The notes under the pieces are model-generated. The model did not search any database. It was not told the origin of the DNA and saw only the letters and a program-made list of their open reading frames with translations. 64,000 nt of DNA, taken from contig FNPA01000002.1 in assembly GCA_900107185.1 (NCBI GenBank), positions 186,001-250,000 on the forward strand, read 5' to 3'. Of this stretch, positions 25,925-34,307 are shown one piece after another. The position numbers and the translations under genes were made by a program. Origin of the DNA: Ruminococcaceae bacterium YAD3003. GTDB lineage: Bacteria > Bacillota > Clostridia > Saccharofermentanales > Saccharofermentanaceae. The first letter of the stretch is position 1. The number at the start of each line of letters is the position of its first letter.

Positions 25925-26296
25925 ATGACAAACAGAAAAACGCTTAAACAATTTATCGGCGACAGTGGGGAAGAAGCATCGGTAAAAATGTTGGAATCAG
26001 AAGGCTACAAAATTCTTAGACGCAACTATGCAATTCATAACGTTGGGGAGATCGACATAATTGCTGAGAAAGACGGTGAAATACATATCTGTGAAGTAAG
26101 GACTAGGTTAAACATTGGACCATATCCGGATTCAACTGAATCTGTAACCAGATCAAAAAGAAATAAGGTTGTGAGGACAGCTGAATTCTTCGTTGCAGAA
26201 AACAATCTTTACGATAAGAACCTTGTCTTTGAAGTCGTAAGAGTAACACATGACAAACAAGGAAACATAAGGAGGATTGATTGTGTACCATTTTAA
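25925..26296 (+). CDS. yraN: YraN family (UPF0102) nuclease-like protein
   Basis: Matches the YraN/UPF0102 family with an endonuclease-like fold: GDSGEEASVKMLESEGYKIL, then RNYAIHNVGEIDIIAE with ICEVRTR, equivalent to GEIDLIA and VEVKTR, the putative active-site residues. 123 aa, usual length. The second motif has R where most have K. AGAGGAGG precedes ATG 25925. It stands apart from the usual rnhB/rplS surroundings and next to a toxin-antitoxin pair. Confidence 0.88.
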   Translation: MTNRKTLKQFIGDSGEEASVKMLESEGYKILRRNYAIHNVGEIDIIAEKDGEIHICEVRTRLNIGPYPDSTESVTRSKRNKVVRTAEFFVAENNLYDKNLVFEVVRVTHDKQGNIRRIDCVPF

Positions 26297-26309
26297 GAAA
26301 GAAAAGATG

Positions 26310-26338
26310 TTGATAGTTGAATATAATTATCTTATAAT
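26310..26338 (+). promoter_or_regulatory. Promoter for brnT-brnA
   Basis: TTGATA at 26310-26315 and TATAAT at 26333-26338 with 17 bases between. BrnA-type antitoxins bind their own promoter in known systems; the AT-rich dyads here (ATAATTAT) could be such sites, which is inference. Confidence 0.6.
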
Positions 26339-26361
26339 TATAAAATCAGAGGGATATAATT

Positions 26362-26652
26362 ATGACCTTTGAGTGGGATGAGAATAAGAATGCTATCAAC
26401 ATAAGGAAGCATGGCGTAAGTTTTAATGAAGCAGTTTCAGCGTTTTATGACGATTATGCCGTTCTGTTTGATGATCCTGATCATTCTGCGGATGAAGAAC
26501 GTTTCCTTTTGATTGGGTTTAGCAATTCTTCAAAATTGATAATTGTCAGTCATTGTTATAAAGAAAGAGAAGATGTGATTCGAATTATATCTGCGAGAAA
26601 GGCAACGAACAAGGAAACGACATTTTATGTTTTGTGTGGAGGCGAAATATGA
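26362..26652 (+). CDS. brnT: BrnT family toxin
   Basis: Ribonuclease toxin of the type II BrnT/BrnA system, which slows translation under stress. Family signature: FEWDENKNAINIRKHGVSFNE at the start, then an E-rich middle (DEERFLLIGFS) and REDVIRIISARKATNKE. 96 aa, the usual size. A ribosome binding site AGAGGGAT precedes the ATG. The 3' end overlaps the antitoxin start by four bases. Confidence 0.92.
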   Translation: MTFEWDENKNAINIRKHGVSFNEAVSAFYDDYAVLFDDPDHSADEERFLLIGFSNSSKLIIVSHCYKEREDVIRIISARKATNKETTFYVLCGGEI

Positions 26653-26873
26653 GATCCAACTACGATATCGACAAGCTTAATCCAAGAAAGAATCCATATA
26701 CAGATAAGTTGAAGCGACAGGTAACTATTAATCTGAAGACAACTACTGTTGAATATTTTAAAAAGCTGGCAGAAGAGACGGGAATACCGTATCAAACACT
26801 TATTGATCTTTATCTCGATGACTGTGTTCAAAAAGGACTTAAGCCGGATATCACTTGGAATAAAGTTGTTTGA
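26649..26873 (+). CDS. brnA: BrnA-like antitoxin, ribbon-helix-helix
   Basis: Partner antitoxin of BrnT. ATG 26649 overlaps the toxin stop (ATGA) and has GGAGG at 26639-26643 inside the toxin's last codons; an ATG at 26634 would precede that site. The 74-aa product has a basic N-terminus (NPRKNPYTDKLKRQ), a beta strand VTINLKTTTVEYF and helices KLAEETGIPYQTLIDLYLDD typical of CopG/BrnA proteins. It neutralises the toxin and probably represses the operon. Confidence 0.87.
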   Translation: MRSNYDIDKLNPRKNPYTDKLKRQVTINLKTTTVEYFKKLAEETGIPYQTLIDLYLDDCVQKGLKPDITWNKVV

Positions 26874-26913
26874 TCTGCAAATTCCTAAATCTGATTCTTG
26901 ATTTCAACTATTA

Positions 26914-26940
26914 ATAACCACGGCTGTTAAGCGTGGTTAT
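26914..26940 (+). terminator. Hairpin after brnA
   Basis: A perfect 9-bp stem, ATAACCACG / CGTGGTTAT, loop of nine bases. No T-run follows, so it is a weak or factor-dependent terminator, or an mRNA 3'-end stabiliser. Confidence 0.5.
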
Positions 26941-27010
26941 GCAAAGTGCCGAAAAATCTTGGAAATGCATTTTTGATAAAAAGAAATGCCATTTTAGCAA
27001 GTTTTATTTA

Positions 27011-27038
27011 TTGCTTTAATTAGTTAATAGACTATAAT
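27011..27038 (+). promoter_or_regulatory. Promoter for aspartate aminotransferase and purB
   Basis: TTGCTT at 27011-27016 and TATAAT at 27033-27038, spacer 16. A small GC-rich hairpin, GAGGGG-ACT-CCCCTC (27051-27065), falls in the predicted 5' untranslated region. Confidence 0.5.
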
Positions 27039-27122
27039 TGTTGAGGTTTTGAGGGGACTCCCCTCGGTGGAAAATGCAAGTTTCAGATTTCAAAATTTCA
27101 TTTTAAGGAAGGTTTGCCGATC

Positions 27123-28412
27123 ATGAAGGGTTACCGTGAGTTGACAAAAGAAGAGCTCATCAAAGAAAGAGCAGAACTGAATGAACGTTATGAGAAGTGC
27201 AAGGCGCTTAATCTTACACTCGACATGACCCGCGGAAAGCCTTCACCGGTTCAGCTTGATCTGTCTAACGATATCTATGACACACTCAAGGACGGATTCA
27301 AGACAGCTAAGAACGAAGATACAAGAAACTATGGTATCGCTCCCGGTATCGAAGAGATCAGAGCTATCTTTGCTGATATCCTTGGAACTGATAAAGATAA
27401 CCTGTTTATGGGTAATTCTTCTTCATTGAACCAGATGTATGACGCCATGATGCGTTCAATGGTATTCGGTGAAGTTGATTCTCCTAAGCCCTGGGCACAG
27501 GTAGAGGGTAGAAAGTGGCTTTGCCCTGCACCCGGATATGACAGACACTTCAGAGTTACAGAGACACTGGGATTTGAGCTTATCGCTGTTCCCATGAATG
27601 AAGACGGTCCTGATATGAACGTTGTTGAAGAACTCGTTAAGGATGAAAAGGTAAAGGGTATCTGGTGTGTTCCTTGCTACAGCAATCCTGACGGAATTGT
27701 TTATTCCGAAGAAGTTTGCGAGAGACTCGCTAAGATGGAGACAGCTGCTTCTGATTTCAGAATCTACTGGGATAACGCTTATGTTGTTCACCATCTCTAC
27801 GAAGACAGAAATACATGGGGTAAGCTCCCTGATATGCTCTCACTCTGCGAGAGTTACGGACATGCAAACAGAGTATATGAGTTTGCATCTTCATCCAAGA
27901 TTACTTTTGCGGGCGGCGGTATTTCCTGCTTTGCTACAAATAAGGACAACCTGACATGGGCAAAGAAGTTCCTCAATACTCAGGCTATCTGCACAAATAA
28001 GGTAAACCAGCTCGCACATTCAAGATTCCTTCCTGATAAGGAAGCTGTTTATGCTCACATGATGAAGCACGCTGCAATCCTTCGTCCGAAGTTCGAAGCA
28101 TGCTTCAATGTTCTTGATGAAGAGCTCGGATTCGATAAGACCCTTTGGAAGTGGACAACACCTAACGGCGGATACTTCGTTTCTTTCTATGCTTTCCCCG
28201 GAACAGCTACAAAGATCGTATCTATGTGTAAGGAAGCAGGTGTTGCGCTTACACCTGCAGGCGCAAGTTATCCTTATGGTAAGGATCCTGCTGATTCAAA
28301 CATCAGACTCGCTCCTTCATTCCCGGTAGTTGAAGATATTGAGAAGGCCGTCAGAATCCTTGCGATCTGTGCTAAAATCACAGCAGTGGATAAATTGTTG
28401 GAGGATCTTTAA
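27123..28412 (+). CDS. Aspartate aminotransferase of the divergent (MocR-like/PF12897) type
   Basis: PLP enzyme related to the unusual aspartate aminotransferases of Corynebacterium and many Clostridia. Signatures: LDMTRGKPSPVQLDLS near the N-terminus, NYGIAPGIEEIR, APGYDRHF, CVPCYSNPDG, IYWDNAYVVHHL and the PLP lysine in FASSSKITFAGGG. 429 aa from ATG 27123, chosen because AAGGAAGG ends 10 bases upstream; the in-frame TTG at 27114 overlaps that site. It is followed two bases later by purB, whose first step consumes aspartate-derived adducts, so pairing makes metabolic sense. Confidence 0.9.
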   Translation: MKGYRELTKEELIKERAELNERYEKCKALNLTLDMTRGKPSPVQLDLSNDIYDTLKDGFKTAKNEDTRNYGIAPGIEEIRAIFADILGTDKDNLFMGNSSSLNQMYDAMMRSMVFGEVDSPKPWAQVEGRKWLCPAPGYDRHFRVTETLGFELIAVPMNEDGPDMNVVEELVKDEKVKGIWCVPCYSNPDGIVYSEEVCERLAKMETAASDFRIYWDNAYVVHHLYEDRNTWGKLPDMLSLCESYGHANRVYEFASSSKITFAGGGISCFATNKDNLTWAKKFLNTQAICTNKVNQLAHSRFLPDKEAVYAHMMKHAAILRPKFEACFNVLDEELGFDKTLWKWTTPNGGYFVSFYAFPGTATKIVSMCKEAGVALTPAGASYPYGKDPADSNIRLAPSFPVVEDIEKAVRILAICAKITAVDKLLEDL

Positions 28413-28413
28413 A

Positions 28414-29853
28414 ATGAAAGACAGTTACGAGAGCCCGTTAAACTCCCGCTACGCAAGTAAGGAGATGCAGTACATTTTCTCGCCTGATAAGAAGTTCCGT
28501 ACATGGAGACTTCTTTGGATCGCTCTTGCAGAGGCTGAGAAGGAATTAGGTCTTAACATCACTGATGATCAGATCGCAGATCTCAAAGCTCATAAGGATG
28601 ATATCGATTATGAGGATGCGGCAGCAGAGGAGAAGATCCGCCGTCACGATGTAATGGCTCATGTCCATTCATACGGTAAACAGGTTAAGGGTTCCGGCGC
28701 TGATGCCATCATCCACCTCGGTGCCACTTCATGCTATGTTGGTGATAATACAGACATCATCATCATGAGAGAAGCATTAGAGCTCATTAAGAAGAGACTC
28801 GTTGTTGTTATCGCTAAGCTCGCTGATTTTGCTGATGAATACAAGGCTATGCCTACTTTGGGTTTCACGCATTTCCAGCCTGCACAGCTCGTTACAGTAG
28901 GTAAGAGAGCAACTCTCTGGCTCCAGGATCTCGTATTCGACCTTGAGACAGTTGAGAATGCAATCGCTTCGTTAAAACTCCTCGGATGCAAGGGTACAAC
29001 AGGTACTCAGGCTTCTTTCTATGATCTCTTCGATGGAGACCACGCTAAGTGTGTTGAACTCGATAAGAAGATCTGCGAGAAGATGGGATTCGAACAGTCC
29101 TACTATGTATCAGGTCAGACATATTCCAGAAAGGTCGATTATACAGTTCTCTCTGCTCTTGCAGCTATCGCTCAGAGTGCTCACAAGTTCTCTAACGATA
29201 TCAGACTTCTCCAGCACTTAAAGGAGATCGAAGAGCCTTTTGAGAAGAACCAGATCGGATCTTCTGCTATGGCATATAAGAGAAACCCGATGAGATCAGA
29301 GAGAATCGCATCTCTCTCAAGATATGTAATTGCAGACGTTCTTAATCCTGCAATGACATCTTCTGAGCAGTGGTTTGAGAGAACATTGGATGACTCTGCA
29401 AATAAGAGAATCTCTGTACCTGAGGCATTCCTTGCAGTTGATGCAATTCTCGGTATTTATACAAACGTTGTTTCCGGTCTTGTTGTATATCCTAAGATGA
29501 TCGAGAAGCATATCCTTGATGAGCTTCCGTTCATGATGACGGAAAATATCATGATGGAAGCAACAAAGAAGGGCGGAAACCGTCAGGAACTCCACGAAGA
29601 GATCCGTCAGCTCTCTATGCAGGCCGGTTCAGTTGTTAAGAATGAAGGTAAGCCCAATGATCTCCTCGAGAGAATTGCTGCTGATCCTAAGTTCGGCATG
29701 ACAATGGATGAACTAATTAAACTAAGAGATCCTAAGCTCTATATCGGCAGATGTCCTGAGCAGGTCGATACATTCCTCTCAGAGTGTGTAAGACCTCTGA
29801 TCGAAGCTCATAAGGATGATCTTGCGGTAAGCGAAGTAGAACTCAAAGTATGA
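28414..29853 (+). CDS. purB: Adenylosuccinate lyase
   Basis: Cleaves adenylosuccinate to AMP and SAICAR to AICAR, releasing fumarate, in purine synthesis. Starts PLNSRYASKEMQYIF; HDVMAHVHSYG, IHLGATSCYVGDN and the fumarase-family signature SSAMAYKRNPMRSE are all present. 479 aa. ATG 28414 has GGAGG at 28400-28404; the frame stays open upstream, overlapping the aminotransferase, but that extension is not needed. A terminator follows at 29882. Confidence 0.96.
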   Translation: MKDSYESPLNSRYASKEMQYIFSPDKKFRTWRLLWIALAEAEKELGLNITDDQIADLKAHKDDIDYEDAAAEEKIRRHDVMAHVHSYGKQVKGSGADAIIHLGATSCYVGDNTDIIIMREALELIKKRLVVVIAKLADFADEYKAMPTLGFTHFQPAQLVTVGKRATLWLQDLVFDLETVENAIASLKLLGCKGTTGTQASFYDLFDGDHAKCVELDKKICEKMGFEQSYYVSGQTYSRKVDYTVLSALAAIAQSAHKFSNDIRLLQHLKEIEEPFEKNQIGSSAMAYKRNPMRSERIASLSRYVIADVLNPAMTSSEQWFERTLDDSANKRISVPEAFLAVDAILGIYTNVVSGLVVYPKMIEKHILDELPFMMTENIMMEATKKGGNRQELHEEIRQLSMQAGSVVKNEGKPNDLLERIAADPKFGMTMDELIKLRDPKLYIGRCPEQVDTFLSECVRPLIEAHKDDLAVSEVELKV

Positions 29854-29881
29854 TTTGAGATTCAATAAATCAAGAAAATTT

Positions 29882-29925
29882 AGCGGGATATCCTAAACGG
29901 AGAGTTTGGCATATCCCGCTTTTTA
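29882..29925 (+). terminator. Terminator after purB
   Basis: AGCGGGATAT / ATATCCCGCT arms with an inner AAAC / GTTT pair, followed by five T. The right arm overlaps the predicted promoter of the next transcript. Confidence 0.85.
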
Positions 29926-29934
29926 TATTAAAAT
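29906..29934 (+). promoter_or_regulatory. Promoter for the structured region and cysS
   Basis: TTGGCA at 29906-29911 and TAAAAT at 29929-29934 with a 17-base spacer; a start near 29941 would follow. The -35 box lies within the purB terminator hairpin. Confidence 0.5.
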
Positions 29935-29940
29935 ATAAGC

Positions 29941-30284
29941 AACTCGAGCATGGTGGCCTCTAAATTGGACCTACATGACGTAATAAGGAGCTTGGGCCTG
30001 TCTTTTTGATGTAAAGCCTTGTAAGTTGGACTATTGAGATCTGACACCTGAGCACCGCCCTGGATTTCCGGGTGTCAATCAGAGTCCACTTTGTTTCGGG
30101 GGTTTAAGGAGAGAATATGGGTAATATCGTTGATGCAAGCAGTTTAGCATCTTTTGGCCCGGTCGCCAGCATGGCGGCTGGTTCTATTTTTGTGTTCCAC
30201 GCATTCATTAACTTAAGATCCTGTCGATGTTGAATCTTGAAGCTGTACGAATGAAAAAGATTTAACATTAAGGAGAATAGAATA
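29941..30284 (+). ncRNA. Structured leader or independent RNA upstream of cysS, family unknown
   Basis: About 340 bases without a normal-sized gene. Long nested pairing is visible: TGGACT (30022-30027) with AGTCCA (30083-30088), and TGACACC (30041-30047) with GGTGTCA (30071-30077), forming a stem with internal loops. Further on are GATGC / GCATC and CCAGC / GCTGG hairpins (about 30131-30182). Base composition is higher in GC than usual gaps here. I checked by eye for T-box (no GGTGG-ACCGCG box), SRP RNA (no GGTCAGG or GGAAGCAGC), RNase P and tmRNA signatures and found none. It could be a 6S-, raiA- or other leader-type RNA; not assigned. Confidence 0.45.
30117..30233 (+). CDS. Possible 38-aa peptide in the cysS leader
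   Basis: AAGGAGAG lies 4 bases before ATG 30117, a good ribosome binding site. The peptide starts MGNIVDASSLASFGPV, has a weakly hydrophobic middle and ends RSCRC, with two cysteines just before the stop. A leader peptide with cysteine codons at the end ahead of the cysteinyl-tRNA synthetase gene would fit attenuation by charged tRNA-Cys, but the same bases also form RNA hairpins, so it may not be translated. Confidence 0.35.
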   Translation: MGNIVDASSLASFGPVASMAAGSIFVFHAFINLRSCRC

Positions 30285-31694
30285 ATGAAACTTTACAATA
30301 CACTCACAAGAACAAAAGAAGAATTTAAGACCATAGAACCCGGCAAGGTTAAGATGTATGCTTGCGGTCCTACGGTTTATAACTATTTCCACCTCGGTAA
30401 TGCCAGACCGTTCGTTACTTTTGATACTCTTGCCAGATATCTTGAATATTCAGGTTATGACGTAACGTTCGTACAGAACTTTACTGATATCGATGACAAG
30501 ATGATCAAGCGTGCAAACGAAGAAGGCATCACTGTTGAAGAACTCGCTGACAGATTCATCAAGGAATACTATGTTGATGCAGACGGTCTTAACATCAAGA
30601 GACAGTCATTCCAGCCAAGAGCAACACATTCAATGAAGGCCATCATCGGTCTCATTAAGGCTATGGAAGAGAAGGGCTTCACATACATCATCGAAGGTGA
30701 CGGTGTTTACTATGATGTATCCAAGAAGGCTGATTACGGTAAGCTCTCACATTACAATCTCGATGAACTCGCAGCAGGCGGCGGTGAGCGTAAGGCATCT
30801 TACGAAGGTAAGAAGAATCCCGGTGACTTTGCCTTATGGAAGTTTAAGAAAGAGGGAGAACCTTCATGGGGTTCACCTTGGGGCGAAGGAAGACCGGGTT
30901 GGCATATTGAGTGCTCTGCCATGATCAAGCAGTATCTTGGGGATACTATCGATATTCACGGCGGCGGACAGGATCTTATCTTCCCGCACCATGAGAATGA
31001 GATCGCCCAGAGTGAAGCTGCAAACGGATGCACATTCTGCAACTATTGGGTGCACAATGCTTTCGTTAATATCGATGGCGAAAAGATGAGTAAGTCATTG
31101 GGGAACTTCTTTACTATCAGAGATATCGTTAAGAAGTATCCTTATAACGTAGTCAGATTCTTTATCCTGTTGGGCCACTACAGAAGCCCCATCAATTTCT
31201 CTGATGAACTCCTGGCAGCTGCCCAGACGAGCCTCGGAAGAATCTCCAACTGCGTAAGAAATGCAGACTTCGTGCTTAATAGCGGCAACCTTACAGGTGA
31301 TGCTGAAGCAGATAAGGTTCTTAACGATGCTATAGCAACAGCTACTGACAGCTTCAAGGCTCACATGGACGATGACCTCAACAGCGCAGATGCTATTACT
31401 GATATCTTCAATCTTGTACGTCAGACAAATGCGAGTGCCCAGGAAGGTAAGATCTCAAAGGAATCACTTCAGGCTGCAAGAGACAAGATCGTTGAGCTCA
31501 CAGGTGTTCTGGGTATTCTTTTGGATCTCGAAGATGAGATCCCTGAAGAAATCACAGAACTTGCTAACAAGAGAGCAGAAGCTAAGAAGGCTAAAGATTA
31601 CGCTGAAGCTGACAGGATCAGAGATGAGATCCAGTCTAAGGGTTATACCGTTAAGGATGTACCCGGCGGATTTAAGATCGAGAAGGCAAACTGA
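30285..31694 (+). CDS. cysS: Cysteinyl-tRNA synthetase
   Basis: Class I synthetase that charges tRNA-Cys. Zinc-binding Cys and HIGH-type motif appear as YACGPTVYNYFHLGNARP, the second zinc site as WHIECSAM, and the KMSKS loop as GEKMSKSLGNF. 469 aa, normal. AAGGAG precedes ATG 30285. It opens a short run with mrnC and rlmB, an arrangement common in Firmicutes; the stop overlaps the mrnC ATG by one base. Confidence 0.97.
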   Translation: MKLYNTLTRTKEEFKTIEPGKVKMYACGPTVYNYFHLGNARPFVTFDTLARYLEYSGYDVTFVQNFTDIDDKMIKRANEEGITVEELADRFIKEYYVDADGLNIKRQSFQPRATHSMKAIIGLIKAMEEKGFTYIIEGDGVYYDVSKKADYGKLSHYNLDELAAGGGERKASYEGKKNPGDFALWKFKKEGEPSWGSPWGEGRPGWHIECSAMIKQYLGDTIDIHGGGQDLIFPHHENEIAQSEAANGCTFCNYWVHNAFVNIDGEKMSKSLGNFFTIRDIVKKYPYNVVRFFILLGHYRSPINFSDELLAAAQTSLGRISNCVRNADFVLNSGNLTGDAEADKVLNDAIATATDSFKAHMDDDLNSADAITDIFNLVRQTNASAQEGKISKESLQAARDKIVELTGVLGILLDLEDEIPEEITELANKRAEAKKAKDYAEADRIRDEIQSKGYTVKDVPGGFKIEKAN

Positions 31695-32116
31695 TGATCA
31701 AACCTTTTATTGCTCAGGATCTTCGTGAAGTATCGCCACTTGTTCTGGCCTATATCGGAGACTCGGTTTACGAGGTATATGCCAGATGTAAGTCTGCTTC
31801 ATTAGGAGCCGGAAGCAATAACAAGATGCATAACAATACGGTGCATTATGTGTCAGCAGAGGCGCAGGCGAACAGCATAAGGATTCTTGCTGATGAATTA
31901 ACAGAGATCGAATCTGATTATTTCAGAAGAGGTAAGAATTCTAATCCTCATGCTGTTTCAAAGAATGCAAACCATGCTGACTACATGTATGCAACTGGAT
32001 TTGAGGCACTCATCGGATATCTCTTCCTTAATAACGAAGAGTCAAGAATGGAATATCTGATTTATAAGAGCTTTGATATTTGCGACGGAGTTATTCCGAA
32101 GCATGATGAGGAATAA
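31694..32116 (+). CDS. mrnC: Mini-ribonuclease III
   Basis: Small RNase III-like enzyme without a double-stranded-RNA-binding domain that matures 23S rRNA ends. The catalytic motif is LAYIGDSVYEVYAR near residue 16, then HYVSAEAQA and the second acidic site near the C-terminus (GYLFLNNEESRMEYL). 140 aa, usual size. Its ATG overlaps the cysS stop (TGATG). Confidence 0.93.
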   Translation: MIKPFIAQDLREVSPLVLAYIGDSVYEVYARCKSASLGAGSNNKMHNNTVHYVSAEAQANSIRILADELTEIESDYFRRGKNSNPHAVSKNANHADYMYATGFEALIGYLFLNNEESRMEYLIYKSFDICDGVIPKHDEE

Positions 32117-32121
32117 CAAAA

Positions 32122-32997
32122 GTGGATAAAGGCAAAAAACGTTTTAACAACGATAAGAAACCGTACAGACCTGCAAAAGACAGATCTTTTGATAAGCGTG
32201 ACCGCGAGCAGAAGGATGTTGCTCCCGAAGATATGGGCGGATCCTCAGATAAGATCGAAGGCAGAAATGCCGTAACAGAAGCTCTCGCAGCAGGCAGAGA
32301 TTTTAATAAGATCTGGCTCTTAAAACCTGAAGGCGATAAGACACTGGATCACGGTCTTATCCGTATCCTCGATGAAGCTAATAAGCGCGGCATAGTTGTT
32401 ACCAGAGCTCCTAGACAAGTCCTTGACAAGATGAGTCATACTCATAACCATCAGGGTGTAATTGCCTCAGTTGCGCCTCATGCATATGCTGATCTTGATG
32501 AGATAATTGCTAAGTGCAGGGAAGAGGGAAGACCCGCGTTACTCGTAGCATTGGATGAGATAAAGGATGCCTATAATCTGGGTTCAATTCTCAGAATATC
32601 TGATTGTTGCGGCGTTGATGGAATTATCATTCCTGAGAGAAGGTCTGTTACACTTGATTCTATGGTTGCCAAGGCTTCTGCCGGTGCTATTGAGTACGTT
32701 CCTGTTGCAAGAGTTACAAATCTTGCTCAGACACTCACAAGACTTAAGGAGAAAGAAAACTTCTGGGTCTGTGGAACGGATATGAATGCTGATTACGAAT
32801 ACCACGATGCCGATTATTCGGGAAATCTGGTTGTAGTAATCGGAAGTGAAGGTGACGGAATGAGAGACGGAGTCAGAAAGTGTTGTGACTTCACGGTATC
32901 TATTCCGATGTCAGGTCACGTTAACAGCTTAAATGCTGCAGTTGCTGCCGGTGTTGTTCTTTTTGAAGCACAGGCTAAGAGAAGAAGAGAGGAATAA
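32122..32997 (+). CDS. rlmB: TrmH-family rRNA 2'-O-methyltransferase (RlmB-like)
   Basis: SPOUT-fold methyltransferase for a ribose in 23S rRNA. A basic N-terminal extension of about 45 residues precedes the substrate-binding domain (KIEGRNAVTEAL). The knotted SAM domain has DAYNLGSILRISDCCGVDGI, VIGSEGDGM and SIPMSGHVNSLNAAVAAG, the three SPOUT motifs. GTG 32122 is the start, with GAGGAA 9 bases upstream at the mrnC end. 291 aa. Confidence 0.93.
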   Translation: MDKGKKRFNNDKKPYRPAKDRSFDKRDREQKDVAPEDMGGSSDKIEGRNAVTEALAAGRDFNKIWLLKPEGDKTLDHGLIRILDEANKRGIVVTRAPRQVLDKMSHTHNHQGVIASVAPHAYADLDEIIAKCREEGRPALLVALDEIKDAYNLGSILRISDCCGVDGIIIPERRSVTLDSMVAKASAGAIEYVPVARVTNLAQTLTRLKEKENFWVCGTDMNADYEYHDADYSGNLVVVIGSEGDGMRDGVRKCCDFTVSIPMSGHVNSLNAAVAAGVVLFEAQAKRRREE

Positions 32998-32999
32998 AG

Positions 33000-34307
33000 T
33001 TGAAGAAGCTTAATAACAGCAGAGTCCTGAACTTAAAGGGTTTTATGGCAAAAGCCCTTGCTGTTATTATGTGCGTTTCAATTCTTACTGCTCTTGTTGC
33101 CACATCAACTGGTTGTAACTTCATCAATAACATTACCGATGGCCTTAATGTAAATAACAATCTCTCTGAGGCTGAACTCGCAAGACTTGTTGTTAACGCT
33201 ATCATCAGCGATAAGAATGTCGGTGACAGCTATGAGAAGATCCCGAAGTCACAGCTGGACGGACTGTCTTACTCGATGTTCTCTGAGTATTGTTCTATCT
33301 TAAGAAAGCATTCACAGCTCCATGGCAATGTTGACTCGTTCAGGATTCTTAATGACGTTGAGAAGTACAAGTATTTAGATTCGATCCTGTCTGACTCTGA
33401 AACGGATATTCAATCCCTTGATTCTTATGGTGAGTTGGATGTCGTTGAGATCTGTTATGCAGAAGACAAGGCACCTGGTGTAGCACCTGTCAGATTTGTT
33501 ATCTCAAATAAGAATGGTAAATATGTAATGCCCAGTGCTTACATTACCGATTCGATGCTCGCTTATTCTTACATTACTCACTATTTTGACTTGATCGATG
33601 AAGGAAATACGGATGGCCTCGAAGCAATTATCAAGACTACTTATTCATCTGACATCTACATGAAATCAGTAATCGATGCAAAGGCTGAATATATCGTTGA
33701 CTATTACAGGCTGAAGGTTAAGTCCAATTCAGAAGATTACGAGCTAAAACTCTTTTCTCCTACGCATATTGTTTATAAGATTCCGGAGGTCTTTGATGAG
33801 AACGGTTCTGCTATCGGTTCAAAAACAGTAGAACTCTTTAAGCAAAAAGATGGTTCATTCAGATTGGAAGACAGAGTTCCTGTTATTCTTCCGGAGATCA
33901 GAATATTCATGAATGGTGAGAGTAAGTTAAGACTTGGTTCTACTTACACCCCCGGTGAGCTTTATGACCTGATTGGTAAGCCTATTGTTGCTGCGTATAC
34001 GAAGGATTCTGTATTGCTGACTTATAACGGAATGACACTCACTATTGAAGCTGATGTCGCAAATGGAAATCAGTGGACTTCAGGCAGGCTTTGTGCTGTT
34101 TCACTTCGAAAGGATGATGTATTCACTCTGAATGATAATCTGTATGTCGGAATGAATATATCTGAACTCCTGTTGATATATCCGATGTTCGATGAGTGTG
34201 AATATACAGGCTCATTTACTAACGGTGACGGAGAGTTTATTTTAGACTTCGAATTTGATGACTACGGTAATGCTGTCCGCATCAGACTGGGTGAAGTAAA
34301 GGGTTAA
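33000..34307 (+). CDS. Predicted lipoprotein of unknown function
   Basis: Not recognised. TTG 33000, with GAAGAGAGGAA upstream in the rlmB end. The 435-aa product starts with a basic stretch, then a hydrophobic helix (AKALAVIMCVSILTALVA) and TSTGCNF, a plausible lipobox, so it is probably a lipid-anchored outer-surface protein. The mature part is acidic and mixed alpha/beta; the last 140 residues contain LRLGSTYTPGELYDLIG and VGMNISELLLIYP, which look like a repeated SmpA/BamE-like or copper-amine-oxidase-like fold, only a guess. It follows rlmB by two bases and may be in its operon. Confidence 0.7.
   Translation: MKKLNNSRVLNLKGFMAKALAVIMCVSILTALVATSTGCNFINNITDGLNVNNNLSEAELARLVVNAIISDKNVGDSYEKIPKSQLDGLSYSMFSEYCSILRKHSQLHGNVDSFRILNDVEKYKYLDSILSDSETDIQSLDSYGELDVVEICYAEDKAPGVAPVRFVISNKNGKYVMPSAYITDSMLAYSYITHYFDLIDEGNTDGLEAIIKTTYSSDIYMKSVIDAKAEYIVDYYRLKVKSNSEDYELKLFSPTHIVYKIPEVFDENGSAIGSKTVELFKQKDGSFRLEDRVPVILPEIRIFMNGESKLRLGSTYTPGELYDLIGKPIVAAYTKDSVLLTYNGMTLTIEADVANGNQWTSGRLCAVSLRKDDVFTLNDNLYVGMNISELLLIYPMFDECEYTGSFTNGDGEFILDFEFDDYGNAVRIRLGEVKG

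Noticed and set aside
24146-26873. A defence island built around YraN, BrnTA and the nuclease relic
   Set aside because: YraN is a widespread housekeeping-type family, and no helicase, methylase, effector or Cas gene accompanies it.
28330-28413. Extended purB start overlapping the aminotransferase
   Set aside because: GGAGG before ATG 28414 and family alignment support the shorter form; the extension is just an open overlap.
29941-30284. T-box riboswitch for cysS
   Set aside because: No antiterminator box of the GGTGG-ACCGCG type and no terminator just before cysS were found.
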